This document shows, piece by piece, positions 16,863 to 25,370 of a stretch of 50,868 nt of DNA. The translations under genes were made by a program, and so were the position numbers. This stretch comes from Bacillus sp. FJAT-42315. GTDB lineage: Bacteria > Bacillota > Bacilli > Bacillales > Domibacillaceae. The stretch spans positions 849,910 to 900,777 of the forward strand of contig NZ_KZ454941.1 in the NCBI RefSeq assembly GCF_002797375.1, written 5' to 3'. The notes under the pieces are model-generated. The model did not search any database. It was not told the origin of the DNA and saw only the letters and a list, made by a program, of their open reading frames with translations. Position 1 is the stretch's first letter; every line of letters starts with the position of its first letter.

Positions 16863-17669
16863 GTGGTGAATAAATATTTCAAAACGGGAGAAGTAGCGAA
16901 GTTTCACAACGTTTCCCCGGATACCGTTAGATACTATCATAAAGAAAAACTAGTAGAACCGACCGTCGTGAAAGATAATAAATACAGATATTACACGCTC
17001 AATGATACGTTAAAATTCAGCAGTGTGACGTGGTTAAGAGAGTTAGGGGTGCCGCTTCACCAAATTAAGGATTGGTTCACCTATAGTGATTTAAATGAAG
17101 TGACCTCCTTTCATTCCAATTATATTGAAGCACTTCAACAAGAGAAACAGCTAATCGACAAAAAAATAAATTATTTGCAACAGTTCAACGCTAGAATGGA
17201 AAGCTTTCAACGCAGCCCCAATCAGCTAGAATATGTAGAAAACGACTTTATCTACATCTGTCATGCGTTAAGTTTTACAGCCGATGAAGATGGTTTCAAT
17301 ATTGATGAGCCGACTTACGAAGAGACGGTAGACGATCCATTTTGGACGAAAACTTCCATTATTAGCTTTACCAATACGATCTCAAATAGTGATGATCCTC
17401 AAAAGGGACAAGTGTGCTGCTCGAATATCATTCCGAGTGAATGCGATGACATCGAAAAACTCAAGTTTACGCGAGCGCTTAGATATAATTACATCGGCGA
17501 CACCTTCTCCGATCGTACCTATCGAAATCGAATCAAAACACAAGTCATACAACACTGTGCAGAAAACAACTTAACCCTCCAACCAAACTTTTATGAACTA
17601 TATTATCTATACCAAAATATAAACGATCGTCCGGTTTACTATGTGCATGTTTACTTTCCGTTGAAGTAA
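16863..17669 (+). CDS. MerR-family transcriptional regulator
   Basis: This 268-residue DNA-binding protein has a MerR winged helix at the N-terminus: FKTGEVAKFHNVSPDTVRYYHKEKLVEP, then RYYTLNDTLKF and the LRELGVPL helix. A coiled coil follows at about 85-120. The C-terminal 140 residues form a possible ligand domain of the GyrI/BmrR type, rich in aromatic residues (YYLYQNINDRPVYYVHVYFP). GTG at 16863 has GAAAGGGG 9 bases upstream; two earlier in-frame starts lie within or before the preceding terminator. The target genes are not evident. The disulfide oxidoreductase directly upstream is a candidate. Confidence 0.85.
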   Translation: MVNKYFKTGEVAKFHNVSPDTVRYYHKEKLVEPTVVKDNKYRYYTLNDTLKFSSVTWLRELGVPLHQIKDWFTYSDLNEVTSFHSNYIEALQQEKQLIDKKINYLQQFNARMESFQRSPNQLEYVENDFIYICHALSFTADEDGFNIDEPTYEETVDDPFWTKTSIISFTNTISNSDDPQKGQVCCSNIIPSECDDIEKLKFTRALRYNYIGDTFSDRTYRNRIKTQVIQHCAENNLTLQPNFYELYYLYQNINDRPVYYVHVYFPLK

Positions 17670-17670
17670 T

Positions 17671-17701
17671 AGGTGCCTGTCATCCTCGACTTTTGTCGAA
17701 T
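17671..17701 (+). repeat. Dispersed repeat, copy 5
   Basis: AGGTGCCTGTCATCCTCGAC followed by TTTTGTCGAA begins one base after the stop codon of the MerR gene. Confidence 0.85.
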
Positions 17702-17745
17702 GAGAAGAAGTTGTGCACTAATTTGATCAGAAAGGAATGCGAGCC

Positions 17746-18420
17746 ATGGAGTTATTATACATACAACCACTAATCACCCTTATGCAAGCTGAAAGAGATA
17801 AAGAGCGAGCAGAAAAAATGTCTGCGTATATGAAAAATCATTTCGCCTTCCTCGGTATCCCTGCACCAGAACGCACAGCGATTTTGAGAGAATTTATCAA
17901 GGAATCTGGGAAGCCGACAATAGAGGAGTTGCCGGATATTGTTCGTGCACTTTGGGCGATGCCTGAGCGAGAGTATCAATATTGTGCGTTAACTTTTTTA
18001 GAACAATCGCTGCGCGAGCTGACTCCAGAGCATTTACCTTTACTTGAAGAGATTGCTTTATCCAAGTCTTGGTGGGACACGATTGATTTGATTGCTTCTA
18101 AGTTTATTGGTCATGTGTTAAGACAATATCCAGATGAGAAAACAACTTGGGTATCACGCTGGAATCAATCCGACAATATGTGGATTAATCGAATCGCTAT
18201 TTTGTTTCAATTAAAGTATAAGGAACATACCAATGTGTCAATGCTTCAATCCATCATTCTCAATCACTCAGAAAACAAGGAGTTTTTTATCCAAAAGGCG
18301 ATCGGGTGGGCGCTTAGAGAATATGCCAAAACAAACCCTTCATTCGTATTACAATTTGTTGAGCAGCATTCACTACCTTCATTAAGCAAACGAGAAGCAT
18401 TGAAAAACCTCTTAAAATAA
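17746..18420 (+). CDS. AlkD-like DNA alkylation repair glycosylase
   Basis: This HEAT-repeat DNA glycosylase of 224 residues should excise N3- and N7-alkylated purines. The protein is a set of paired helices. The hallmark KSWWDTIDLIASKF contains W110 and D114, which correspond to W109 and D113 of Bacillus cereus AlkD, and a later GWALREYAK is also conserved in the family. AAAGGA lies 9 bases before the ATG at 17746; an ATG at 17737 is adjacent to that site and less likely. It seems to be a single gene. Confidence 0.9.
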   Translation: MELLYIQPLITLMQAERDKERAEKMSAYMKNHFAFLGIPAPERTAILREFIKESGKPTIEELPDIVRALWAMPEREYQYCALTFLEQSLRELTPEHLPLLEEIALSKSWWDTIDLIASKFIGHVLRQYPDEKTTWVSRWNQSDNMWINRIAILFQLKYKEHTNVSMLQSIILNHSENKEFFIQKAIGWALREYAKTNPSFVLQFVEQHSLPSLSKREALKNLLK

Positions 18421-18503
18421 TGAACGCTATATGCTAAAGTGGATGAGGAAACTATTTCGGAATACTAAACAAACAAGTATTCTGATTGGAATGGAGGGTG
18501 CGT

Positions 18504-19160
18504 ATGCGCCGAGAGTATCGTTTGCGATGGACTTTTTTTATTGTCGGTTTGATTGTGCTGGCATTCGGTGTGGCATTAACGATTAAAGGAAAAGTGTTTG
18601 GTATTGGACCGTGGGATGTTTTTCACTACGGATTATATAAGCAGCTAGGGCTAACGATCGGTATGTGGTCGATTATCGCTGGAATGATCATTATTATTTC
18701 CACATGGATTGGTACGAAAACGCCGCCGAAAATCGGGGCGATTGCCAATATGCTGTTGCTTGGGATTTTTATTGATATCTTCAATGCTTTACTGCCGACG
18801 CCAGAGGCATTTATTGTTCAGTTAATCTTCTTCATTGTCGGTGTTCTAATTTTAGGGTTTGGTATCAGCTTATATGTATCTGCTAATCTTGGAGCGGGGC
18901 CCCGCGATAGCTTAATGTTACTAATCGTTGAAAAAACAGGTTGGAGCATTACACTCGTTCGAAATGGCATGGAGATCACCGTATTTCTTTTAGGATGGTT
19001 ACTCGGAGGACCAGTTGGGATCGGTACAATTTTTATCGCCTTTTTCTTAGGGAAAATCATTCAAGTGACGTTGCCGCCGTGTCAAAAATGGCTTGCCTAT
19101 TTGGTGGGAAAAGGGCAAGTAAATCCACATATAGCTAGTGAGAAGAAAGAGATCATTTAA
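18504..19160 (+). CDS. YczE/YitT-type integral membrane protein
   Basis: This 218-residue protein has about five to six membrane helices and two internal pseudo-repeats. KVFGIGPWDVFHYGL and ANLGAGPRDSLMLLI share the G-x-G-P-x-D pattern typical of the YczE/YitT group. That group has no agreed biochemical function, and transport is only a guess. ATG at 18504 has GGAGGG 5 bases upstream. A strong terminator follows, so it is a monocistronic unit with its promoter in the 80 bases before it. Confidence 0.8.
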   Translation: MRREYRLRWTFFIVGLIVLAFGVALTIKGKVFGIGPWDVFHYGLYKQLGLTIGMWSIIAGMIIIISTWIGTKTPPKIGAIANMLLLGIFIDIFNALLPTPEAFIVQLIFFIVGVLILGFGISLYVSANLGAGPRDSLMLLIVEKTGWSITLVRNGMEITVFLLGWLLGGPVGIGTIFIAFFLGKIIQVTLPPCQKWLAYLVGKGQVNPHIASEKKEII

Positions 19161-19170
19161 ATAAGAGAGT

Positions 19171-19220
19171 AAGGGCTGTTTCGAAAGCGAAGTTGATCGT
19201 TTTTGAAATAGCCCTTATTT
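19171..19220 (+). terminator. Terminator after the YczE-like gene
   Basis: AAGGGCTGTTTC (19171-19182) pairs with GAAATAGCCCTT (19205-19216), with one mismatch, and a T-rich tail. Confidence 0.8.
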
Positions 19221-19321
19221 ATTAGTCTTTTAGTATTTGTTTCTATAATTCAGAAAATATTGACTTAGTAATGTTAGGTGGTTTATCCTTATTATAGGAA
19301 ATTCCTTTTAGTAGAAATGAT

Positions 19322-19336
19322 TTCCGTTATTCGGAA
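19322..19336. promoter_or_regulatory. Probable IclR operator 1
   Basis: TTCCGTTATTCGGAA is an almost perfect inverted repeat 40 bases upstream of the permease start. It differs at a single base from the site at 21855. Confidence 0.7.
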
Positions 19337-19376
19337 AAACAACAAAAAAAGACTTTGAGACTAGGAGGTTCGTTCA

Positions 19377-20792
19377 GTGGAAAATAGGCAATCTCATGAG
19401 CAATTAAATCGTTCGATGAAAAGGCGTCATTTATTCATGCTTTCGCTTGGAGGGGTGATTGGGACAGGGCTGTTTTTAAACGCCGGGTATACGATTAACC
19501 AAGCAGGTGCCGGGGGAGCAATTATTGGGTATTTAATCGGTGGACTGATTTTGTATATGGTGATGGTTTGTCTTGGTGAACTAGCTGTACATATGCCTGT
19601 CACTGGTTCCTTCCAAAAGTATGCGACAGAGTATATTGGCCCGTCTTCTGGTTTTGCGCTTGGTTGGATGTATTTCGTCGGTTCTGCTGCGACAGCCGGC
19701 GTTGAGTTTACCGCAGCAGGTATTTTAATGAAGTATTGGTTTCCTGATGTGCCCATTTGGATTTGGTGTGCCGTGTTCATTGTACTTTTATTTGCACTAA
19801 ATGCTTTGACGACGAAAGGGTTCGCTGAGGCGGAATATTGGTTCTCAGGAATAAAAGTCGTTGCGGTTATCGCTTTTATCTTCATTGGAGTTGCCGGGAT
19901 CTTCGATTTTGTCTCCTTATCAGATCGTCCAGCTCCTTTCTTTGACAATTTAGCCCCTTCTGGATTGTTCCCAGCAGGCATTGCGATCGTCTTTGTGACG
20001 ATGATGAATGTTATATTCTCCTATCAAGGCTCAGAATTGATCGGTATTGCGGCAGGGGAAAGTGAAGAGCCTGAGAAGAATATACCGAGAGCGATTCGAA
20101 ATGTACTTGTTAGAATTATTGTCTTTTACATTGCGTCCATTGTTATTCTTTCTGCGATCTTTCCTACGTCTGAATTAGGTTTATTAGAAAGTCCTTTCGT
20201 AACGTTAATGACGATTGCTGGTGTTCCGTATGCCGCTGATATTATGAATTTCATTATTTTAACGGCGATCTTATCTGTTGGAAACTCCTGTCTGTATGCA
20301 TCGACTCGTTTACTCTGGGCGATGTCTCATGAGGGAATGGCTCCTCGAGTATTTGGGAAATTATCGAAGAGAAAAGTTCCGCTCAACGCTCTTTTGTTTA
20401 CGATGTCTTTTTCCCTTTTATCTTTATTAACGAGTGTCATTGCCGCGGATACTGTGTTCGTCTTACTCATGTCGATCGCTGGCATTTCAGTCACGATTTC
20501 CTGGATGGGGATCGCTTTATCTCAATATATGTTTAGGAAAAAATTCATAAAAGCTGGAGGAAAAGTAGAGGATCTGAAATATAAAGTTCCTTTCTATCCG
20601 TTCGTTCCGCTGTTTTGTTTCGGTTTTTGTGCGTTCGTGCTCGTGTTCTTAGCTTTCGACCCTACTCAACGAATTGGGCTTATTTATGGCATCGGTTTCT
20701 TCGTCGCTTGTTTGCTTATTTATAAATTTAAATTAGGAAAAACGAAAGCGACCATAGTGGATGAGGCAAGCAAAGACCAACAATTAATGTAA
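19377..20792 (+). CDS. APC-family amino acid permease (AAT/RocE-like)
   Basis: This 471-residue proton-coupled amino acid importer has 12 membrane helices. The N-terminal SLGGVIGTGLFLNAG and the following NQAGAGGAIIGY are AAT-family signatures, and ESEEPEKNIPRA is the conserved loop between helices 6 and 7. The family includes arginine/ornithine (RocE), histidine and lysine permeases. Next to it are an IclR regulator, two dimethylarginine-hydrolase-like enzymes and RocB, and the promoter carries the same operator, so arginine or a modified arginine is the likely substrate. GTG at 19377 has AGGAGG 8 bases upstream. A hairpin-rich repeat follows the stop. Confidence 0.88.
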   Translation: MENRQSHEQLNRSMKRRHLFMLSLGGVIGTGLFLNAGYTINQAGAGGAIIGYLIGGLILYMVMVCLGELAVHMPVTGSFQKYATEYIGPSSGFALGWMYFVGSAATAGVEFTAAGILMKYWFPDVPIWIWCAVFIVLLFALNALTTKGFAEAEYWFSGIKVVAVIAFIFIGVAGIFDFVSLSDRPAPFFDNLAPSGLFPAGIAIVFVTMMNVIFSYQGSELIGIAAGESEEPEKNIPRAIRNVLVRIIVFYIASIVILSAIFPTSELGLLESPFVTLMTIAGVPYAADIMNFIILTAILSVGNSCLYASTRLLWAMSHEGMAPRVFGKLSKRKVPLNALLFTMSFSLLSLLTSVIAADTVFVLLMSIAGISVTISWMGIALSQYMFRKKFIKAGGKVEDLKYKVPFYPFVPLFCFGFCAFVLVFLAFDPTQRIGLIYGIGFFVACLLIYKFKLGKTKATIVDEASKDQQLM

Positions 20793-20795
20793 CGA

Positions 20796-20946
20796 TAAAG
20801 TGAAACTTCAATCAGTGGGGGATTCATCCCTCACTGATTGTTAGTTGAACGGATCGGGCGTTTACGGGCTGTTGATCTCCCACCTATATGTCTGTGCTTT
20901 TTCTGCCCTGTTGAGGTGGGAGTCTTACAGCCCGTTAATGCGGGAT
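20796..20946 (+). repeat. Hairpin-rich intergenic repeat, full-length copy
   Basis: The first hairpin is CAATCAGTG (20809-20817) with CACTGATTG (20832-20840), which can also terminate the permease transcript. The second is two nested stems: ACGGGCTGT (20864-20872) with ACAGCCCGT (20927-20935), and CTCCCACCT (20877-20885) with AGGTGGGAG (20914-20922). Both ends recur, without the middle, at 26734-26783. The design resembles the ends and guide RNAs of IS200/IS605 elements, but no TnpA or TnpB gene is present, so this is a solo or non-autonomous element. Confidence 0.7.
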
Positions 20947-20947
20947 A

Positions 20948-20983
20948 AAAAACAAGAGACAGCTTGATTCGTCTCTTGTTTTT
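20948..20983. terminator. Bidirectional terminator after the IclR gene
   Basis: AAAAACAAGAGAC (20948-20960) pairs with GTCTCTTGTTTTT (20971-20983), 5 bases past the IclR stop. Confidence 0.85.
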
Positions 20984-20988
20984 AGCTG

Positions 20989-21729
20989 TTAGCGCTCTGT
21001 ATAACCTAGTTTTGCGGAGATTCGCTTGCCAGTGTCGATCACTTGTTCAATTAGAAAGTGAAGCCGCTCGTCTGTCAAATTAAAGCTAACAAAGCCGATG
21101 CTCACCGCTCCGTGAACCTCTCCAAAGTGATTTAAGATCGGCGCAGCGACAGAAGAAGTGCCTTCCATTCGTTCACCGTGACTCATGCCATATCCTTTTC
21201 TCTTGGTTTCTTGTAACGTCGCGAAAAAGGCGGGTCTGTCCTGTTCTGGTAATAGTTCATCGACAATTTTCTTCGCTTGTTTAGGTGACATATAGGCGAG
21301 CATTACCTTGTTAGCGCCACCGATATGCAACGGAATTCGTGAACCGAGCTGGTCATGTACTCGAATTTGATTCTTCTCACAGTCGATTCGTTCAATAACA
21401 AGAGCTTCGTTACCAGTCGGTTGGCTCAGGTAGACACTTTCTTCAACAGTGTTCATAAGCCGCTCTAGCTCTGGTCTAATTTTGCTAATGTAGTCCATTC
21501 GGTCATACATTTTCAAGCCATATTCAAGCCAAATGTTGCCTAGGCCATATTGCTTCGTTTGTTCATCTTGCTGAATCAACCCATGTTTGCTCATCGCTTT
21601 TAACACACGATGCATCGAACTAATCGGAAGTTGACATTCTTGAGATAATTCTGTAATCGATAGCCAGTTTTCGGTTGAATCGGAAACTAACACTTGAATC
21701 ACGCTCATTGCTCGATCAATGGATTGCAT
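20989..21729 (-). CDS. IclR-family transcriptional regulator
   Basis: This 246-residue regulator has a winged-helix N-terminus (SIDRAMSVIQVL, then LSITELSQECQLPISSMHRVLKAM) and a C-terminal IclR effector domain (about 70-246). The latter contains RIPLHIGGANKVMLAY and GAVSIGF. ATG at 21729 is chosen because it starts the standard MQSIDRAM sequence and has AGGTG 9 bases upstream. The frame is open to 21840, but that extension has no ribosome site and would cover the divergent promoter. Two near-identical 15-bp palindromes flank the gene, before the permease and before the hydrolase operon, and are the obvious targets. The effector is probably an arginine derivative or its product. Confidence 0.9.
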   Translation of the reverse strand: MQSIDRAMSVIQVLVSDSTENWLSITELSQECQLPISSMHRVLKAMSKHGLIQQDEQTKQYGLGNIWLEYGLKMYDRMDYISKIRPELERLMNTVEESVYLSQPTGNEALVIERIDCEKNQIRVHDQLGSRIPLHIGGANKVMLAYMSPKQAKKIVDELLPEQDRPAFFATLQETKRKGYGMSHGERMEGTSSVAAPILNHFGEVHGAVSIGFVSFNLTDERLHFLIEQVIDTGKRISAKLGYTER

Positions 21730-21794
21730 AATTTGTATCACCTGTCCTTCATGCCAATGAGCGACTACGGCTTCATTGGAAAAATGTAAAGATA

Positions 21795-21824
21795 TTGACA
21801 GTATATCACGACTCATTTTATAAT
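21795..21824 (+). promoter_or_regulatory. Promoter of the dimethylarginine-hydrolase operon
   Basis: TTGACA (21795-21800) and TATAAT (21819-21824) are both perfect consensus boxes, 18 bases apart. The operator lies about 30 bases downstream. Confidence 0.75.
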
Positions 21825-21854
21825 TTAATAAACTTTTCATATTGTGGAATGATA

Positions 21855-21869
21855 TTCCGTTATACGGAA
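21855..21869. promoter_or_regulatory. Probable IclR operator 2
   Basis: TTCCGTTATACGGAA is an inverted repeat just upstream of the AAGGAGG of the first hydrolase gene. A second overlapping repeat, GGAATGATATTCC, begins at 21847. A bound repressor would sit between promoter and gene and block elongation. Confidence 0.7.
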
Positions 21870-21883
21870 AAAGGAGGATGTAA

Positions 21884-22759
21884 ATGTCTTATTGTTCATC
21901 TATGTTTCAGTCCCTGCAACGTGTCATTGTGAAACATCCAAAGGACGCTTTCGTGAGCCAAGCTCAGATTGAACAACAGTGGCGAACGTTTAACTATTTG
22001 GAACAGCCCGATTTTCAAGAGGCGATAGCTGAGTTTGATCATTTTTTAGCTATTTTGCAAAAGTATGTGCCAACCATTGATTATTTGCCAGCTTCTTCAC
22101 AAGTAGGATTAGATTCTTTATATGCCCACGACCCTGTGAAGTTTACTGCAGCAGGTGCTATTATATTGAAATCTGGAAAAGAGTTAAGACAAGCAGAAGC
22201 AGATGTTTACAAGGGATTCCTCAAAGAGAAACACATCCCGATCATTGGGGAATTAACGGGAGAGGCTGTAGCGGATGGCGGTGATCTCGTTTGGCTTGAT
22301 GACAGAACGTTAGCGGTGGGACATGGATATCGCACCAATGCTGAAGCAATTCGCCAATTAAAAGAAATGACAGCACATCTTGTCGATGAATTCATCGTCG
22401 TTCAGCTTCCGCATGACCAAGGAAAAGAAGAATGTCTCCACTTAATGTCGTTCATCAGTATGGTCGATCAAGACTTAGCTGTCGTTCATTCGCGTTTGAT
22501 GCCTGTTTATTTTCGCAATCTTCTGATCGAACGTGGCATTGAGCTGATTGAAGTGCCAGATGACGAGTATATGAACTTAGGTTGTAACGTACTCGCATTA
22601 GCACCGCGAGTTTGCGTGATCACATCAGGAAATGAACAGACGAAGCAACAGCTAGAGCAGGCAGGAGCTACAGTTTACGAATATAAAGGACAAGAAATTA
22701 GCTACAAAGGAACAGGCGGACCGACTTGTTTAACTTGTCCGGTTGTCCGCACGAAATAA
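21884..22759 (+). CDS. Dimethylarginine dimethylaminohydrolase-family protein 1
   Basis: This 291-residue enzyme of the guanidino-group-modifying (DDAH/arginine deiminase) superfamily has a five-bladed propeller fold. The nucleophile is C282 in GGPTCLT near the C-terminus. The catalytic His is probably in CLHLMSF, and GGDLVW and the early YAHDPVKF hold substrate-binding acids. DDAH converts N-omega-methylated arginines to citrulline plus methylamines; related members act on other guanidines. GGAGG lies 7 bases before the ATG. It is the first gene of a three-gene operon with the second hydrolase-like enzyme and rocB, under an IclR operator. The exact guanidine hydrolysed is not known. Confidence 0.85.
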   Translation: MSYCSSMFQSLQRVIVKHPKDAFVSQAQIEQQWRTFNYLEQPDFQEAIAEFDHFLAILQKYVPTIDYLPASSQVGLDSLYAHDPVKFTAAGAIILKSGKELRQAEADVYKGFLKEKHIPIIGELTGEAVADGGDLVWLDDRTLAVGHGYRTNAEAIRQLKEMTAHLVDEFIVVQLPHDQGKEECLHLMSFISMVDQDLAVVHSRLMPVYFRNLLIERGIELIEVPDDEYMNLGCNVLALAPRVCVITSGNEQTKQQLEQAGATVYEYKGQEISYKGTGGPTCLTCPVVRTK

Positions 22760-22778
22760 ATCATTGGGGGAATGGAAG

Positions 22779-23552
22779 ATGTTCAAGCATGTTATTGTCA
22801 AAACACCGGGAAAGAGTTATGTCAATGGATTAACTACATCGGATCTTGGGACGCCGAATTATGAGCAATTATTGGAGCAACATCAAGCATACGTAGACGC
22901 ATTAAAAACATGTGGTGTGTCTGTTACTCATTTGCCAGCTAGTGAAGAATTTCCTGATTCCACATTTGTAGAAGATACGGCTGTGCTAGCAGCAGAATTT
23001 GCAGTTATTACGAATCCAGGCGCTGACTCAAGAAATGGTGAAATTAAAGAAATCGAGACCACTTTAAAAGAGTTCTACAAAGAGTTTTACACAAAACTTC
23101 ATTACATAAAAGCACCAGGCACGTTAGATGGTGGGGACATTTTACAAGTGGATGATCACTTCTATATCGGTATTTCTGATCGGACAAACGAAGAAGGGGC
23201 TCGTCAATTAAAAGAAATTGTGGAATCAGAAGGATACAAAGGGACGATTGTTCCATTGAAAGAGTTTTTCCATTTGAAAACGGGGATTGCTTATCTTGGC
23301 AATAATACAATCGTCGCTGCTGGTGAATTCATTGATCACCCGGACTTCGAGCAATATGAAAAAATCATCGTTTCTAAAGAAGAGGAATATGCGGCAAACT
23401 GTATTCGCGTCAACGATTACGTCATTATTCCAAAAGGATATGAAGAGACGAAACGCAAAATTAACGAAGCAGGATATGAAACGATTGAATTAGAAATGTC
23501 AGAGTTTCAAAAACAAGACGGTGGCTTAAGCTGCTTATCTTTACGATTCTAA
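22779..23552 (+). CDS. Dimethylarginine dimethylaminohydrolase-family protein 2
   Basis: This 257-residue paralogue of the preceding enzyme is closer to classical bacterial DDAH in length. C252 in DGGLSCLSLRF is the nucleophile. FFHLKTG holds the catalytic His, DSTFVEDTAV the acidic triad member, and LDGGDILQV the substrate loop. It should hydrolyse N-omega-methylated arginine to citrulline and an amine. ATG at 22779 has GGGGGAA 7 bases upstream; the frame extends to 22743, inside the previous gene, without a ribosome site. It starts 19 bases after that gene, so the two are co-transcribed. Having two diverged copies suggests different substrates or a heteromer. Confidence 0.9.
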   Translation: MFKHVIVKTPGKSYVNGLTTSDLGTPNYEQLLEQHQAYVDALKTCGVSVTHLPASEEFPDSTFVEDTAVLAAEFAVITNPGADSRNGEIKEIETTLKEFYKEFYTKLHYIKAPGTLDGGDILQVDDHFYIGISDRTNEEGARQLKEIVESEGYKGTIVPLKEFFHLKTGIAYLGNNTIVAAGEFIDHPDFEQYEKIIVSKEEEYAANCIRVNDYVIIPKGYEETKRKINEAGYETIELEMSEFQKQDGGLSCLSLRF

Positions 23553-23592
23553 TCAACATATACAACTTTGCGAGACAGAGAGGAGACTAGGC

Positions 23593-25212
23593 ATGAGTGA
23601 ATATTTATGGGGGACGCCTGAAAAGCTACGACAGTTATTATGTGAGTTAGTTAGTTGGAAGAGCCAGACGCTGACAGATGGAGAACGAGCATTTCCGGAT
23701 CAAGTACAAGCGAAATTAAGGGAGTTAGTTTATTTTCAGGAGCATCCGCAACAATTAGCAAGTCATGAAGCAGACCTTGGAAGAAAATTGGTCACCGCTT
23801 TATATAAACATCCACAAGCGGATAAAACGATCGTTCTCATTAGTCATTTTGATACTGTTCAAACAGAAGAGTACGGTGATCTTGAACCCCTCGCTTTTTA
23901 TCCAGAGGAGCTCACGAAGAAGCTTCATGAGCGCAAAGGAAGCTTGTCCGAAGAGGCACGGGTCGATTTGGAATCCGGCAACTACTTATTTGGGCGAGGC
24001 ACGATGGATATGAAAATGGGGCTGGCCCTTCATATGGCGCTCATCGAAAAAGCGAGCATCGAACAGTGGCCGATGAACCTTTTGCTTGTGACCGTACCCG
24101 ATGAAGAGGTCAATTCAGCAGGCATGAGAGCGGCAGTCAAGCAACTAGTCCATTTACGTGAACAGTACGATTTAACGTATGAGCTGTTTTTAAATAGCGA
24201 GCCTTCTTTTTCGCAAAAGCCTGGCGACTCTTCTCATTATGTATATTCAGGATCAATAGGGAAAATTATGCCAGCAGCGCTCTTTTACGGTAAAGAAACG
24301 CATGTAGGAGAACCATTAAAAGGGATGACGGCAAATTATATCGCCTCGTTCCTCACACAACAAATGGAGTGGAATGAGGCATTTCACGAACAATTCTTTG
24401 GAGAGCATACCCCATTACCTGTTTCGCTCCAGCAAAAAGACTTGAAGATGCAATATTCAACGCAAACACCTTATCGGGCAGCCGCTCTTTACAACGTATT
24501 CTTAATGAAGAAAAGCGCGGCCGATGTGATGGATACGTTCGAGCAAGTCGCAAAAGAAGCAGCGAATCGATGCAACGCTTCCTATCAAGCACTGTGCGAG
24601 CGGGAACAAGTCGAAGGAATTGGCGAAGTGCAAGTGATTCGCTACGAGCAATTGCTGTCTTACGCTAACAACAAACTAGGTAATGCGGTCGTTGAACAAA
24701 TGAAACAGGAAGTGTGCGAGCAAACGGAGTGGGATGAACGGGAAAAGTCTTTACGCATCGCGGATAAACTACTCATTCAATGCCAAGAACTAGCGCCAGC
24801 AATCGTGTTATTGTTTGCGCCACCTTATTATCCGGCCGTCAATTCATCCGGTCACGAACTAGTTGTCAATAGCGTAGAAGTAGTAAAGGAGACCGCCAGC
24901 CGTTTTGGAGTGGAGATCAGTCAAATTCATTACTTCAATGGCATTTGCGATTTAAGCTACGTTCAATATACGGATGACGGAGATGGGTGGAAAGCATTCG
25001 AACAAAACACGCCAGTCTGGGGCGATACGTACACCATTCCATTTAATGAAATGCGCCAACTCCAAGCACCCGTACTCAATGTCGGACCATTCGGCAAAGA
25101 CGCCCACCAGCGTACCGAACGACTCCACATCGAAAGCGCCTTTATCCACACACCGGCAATGCTAGAACAGCTAGTGAAGAGTGCCTGTCACTCCCTGGAT
25201 TTTGTCGAATAA
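23593..25212 (+). CDS. rocB: RocB-like M20-family metallohydrolase
   Basis: This 539-residue zinc peptidase-like protein resembles RocB of Bacillus subtilis, a member of the arginine-utilisation regulon whose reaction is not settled. The first metal-binding His is in VLISHFDTVQ, followed by FGRGTMDMKMG with the bridging Asp and then VTVPDEEVNSAGM with the catalytic Glu-Glu pair. Length is slightly less than that of B. subtilis RocB. GAGGAGAC lies before the ATG at 23593. The last ten residues (SACHSLDFVE) are encoded by a copy of the dispersed repeat, which supplies the stop codon, so the native C-terminus has been replaced. The gene closes the arginine-derivative operon and a terminator follows. 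Confidence 0.87.
   Translation: MSEYLWGTPEKLRQLLCELVSWKSQTLTDGERAFPDQVQAKLRELVYFQEHPQQLASHEADLGRKLVTALYKHPQADKTIVLISHFDTVQTEEYGDLEPLAFYPEELTKKLHERKGSLSEEARVDLESGNYLFGRGTMDMKMGLALHMALIEKASIEQWPMNLLLVTVPDEEVNSAGMRAAVKQLVHLREQYDLTYELFLNSEPSFSQKPGDSSHYVYSGSIGKIMPAALFYGKETHVGEPLKGMTANYIASFLTQQMEWNEAFHEQFFGEHTPLPVSLQQKDLKMQYSTQTPYRAAALYNVFLMKKSAADVMDTFEQVAKEAANRCNASYQALCEREQVEGIGEVQVIRYEQLLSYANNKLGNAVVEQMKQEVCEQTEWDEREKSLRIADKLLIQCQELAPAIVLLFAPPYYPAVNSSGHELVVNSVEVVKETASRFGVEISQIHYFNGICDLSYVQYTDDGDGWKAFEQNTPVWGDTYTIPFNEMRQLQAPVLNVGPFGKDAHQRTERLHIESAFIHTPAMLEQLVKSACHSLDFVE
25180..25209 (+). repeat. Dispersed repeat, copy 6, inside the rocB reading frame
   Basis: AGTGCCTGTCACTCCC followed by GGATTTTGTCGAA forms the last codons of rocB. 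The 60 bases that follow, including the terminator, are duplicated at 28435-28492. Confidence 0.85.
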
Positions 25213-25225
25213 TACGAATTCAAAT

Positions 25226-25271
25226 AAGCCTGTATCTTTGTAGATTGAACGGAGATGCAGGCTTGTTTTTT
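25226..25271 (+). terminator. rocB operon terminator
   Basis: AAGCCTGTATCT (25226-25237) pairs with AGATGCAGGCTT (25253-25264), followed by GTTTTTTATT. Confidence 0.85.
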
Positions 25272-25370
25272 ATTATAAGAGGCGAAGTTGTTCTACAGGT
25301 GATGAGTATATTCATAGCTATCCTTTTGATCACTACACCTCCCATTTTATTGCTCCGATCTGATTGGAAA

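Noticed and set aside
21730-21840. N-terminal extension of the IclR protein to 21840
   Set aside because: There is no ribosome site, the extension is not family-like, and it would run through the TTGACA/TATAAT promoter of the hydrolase operon.
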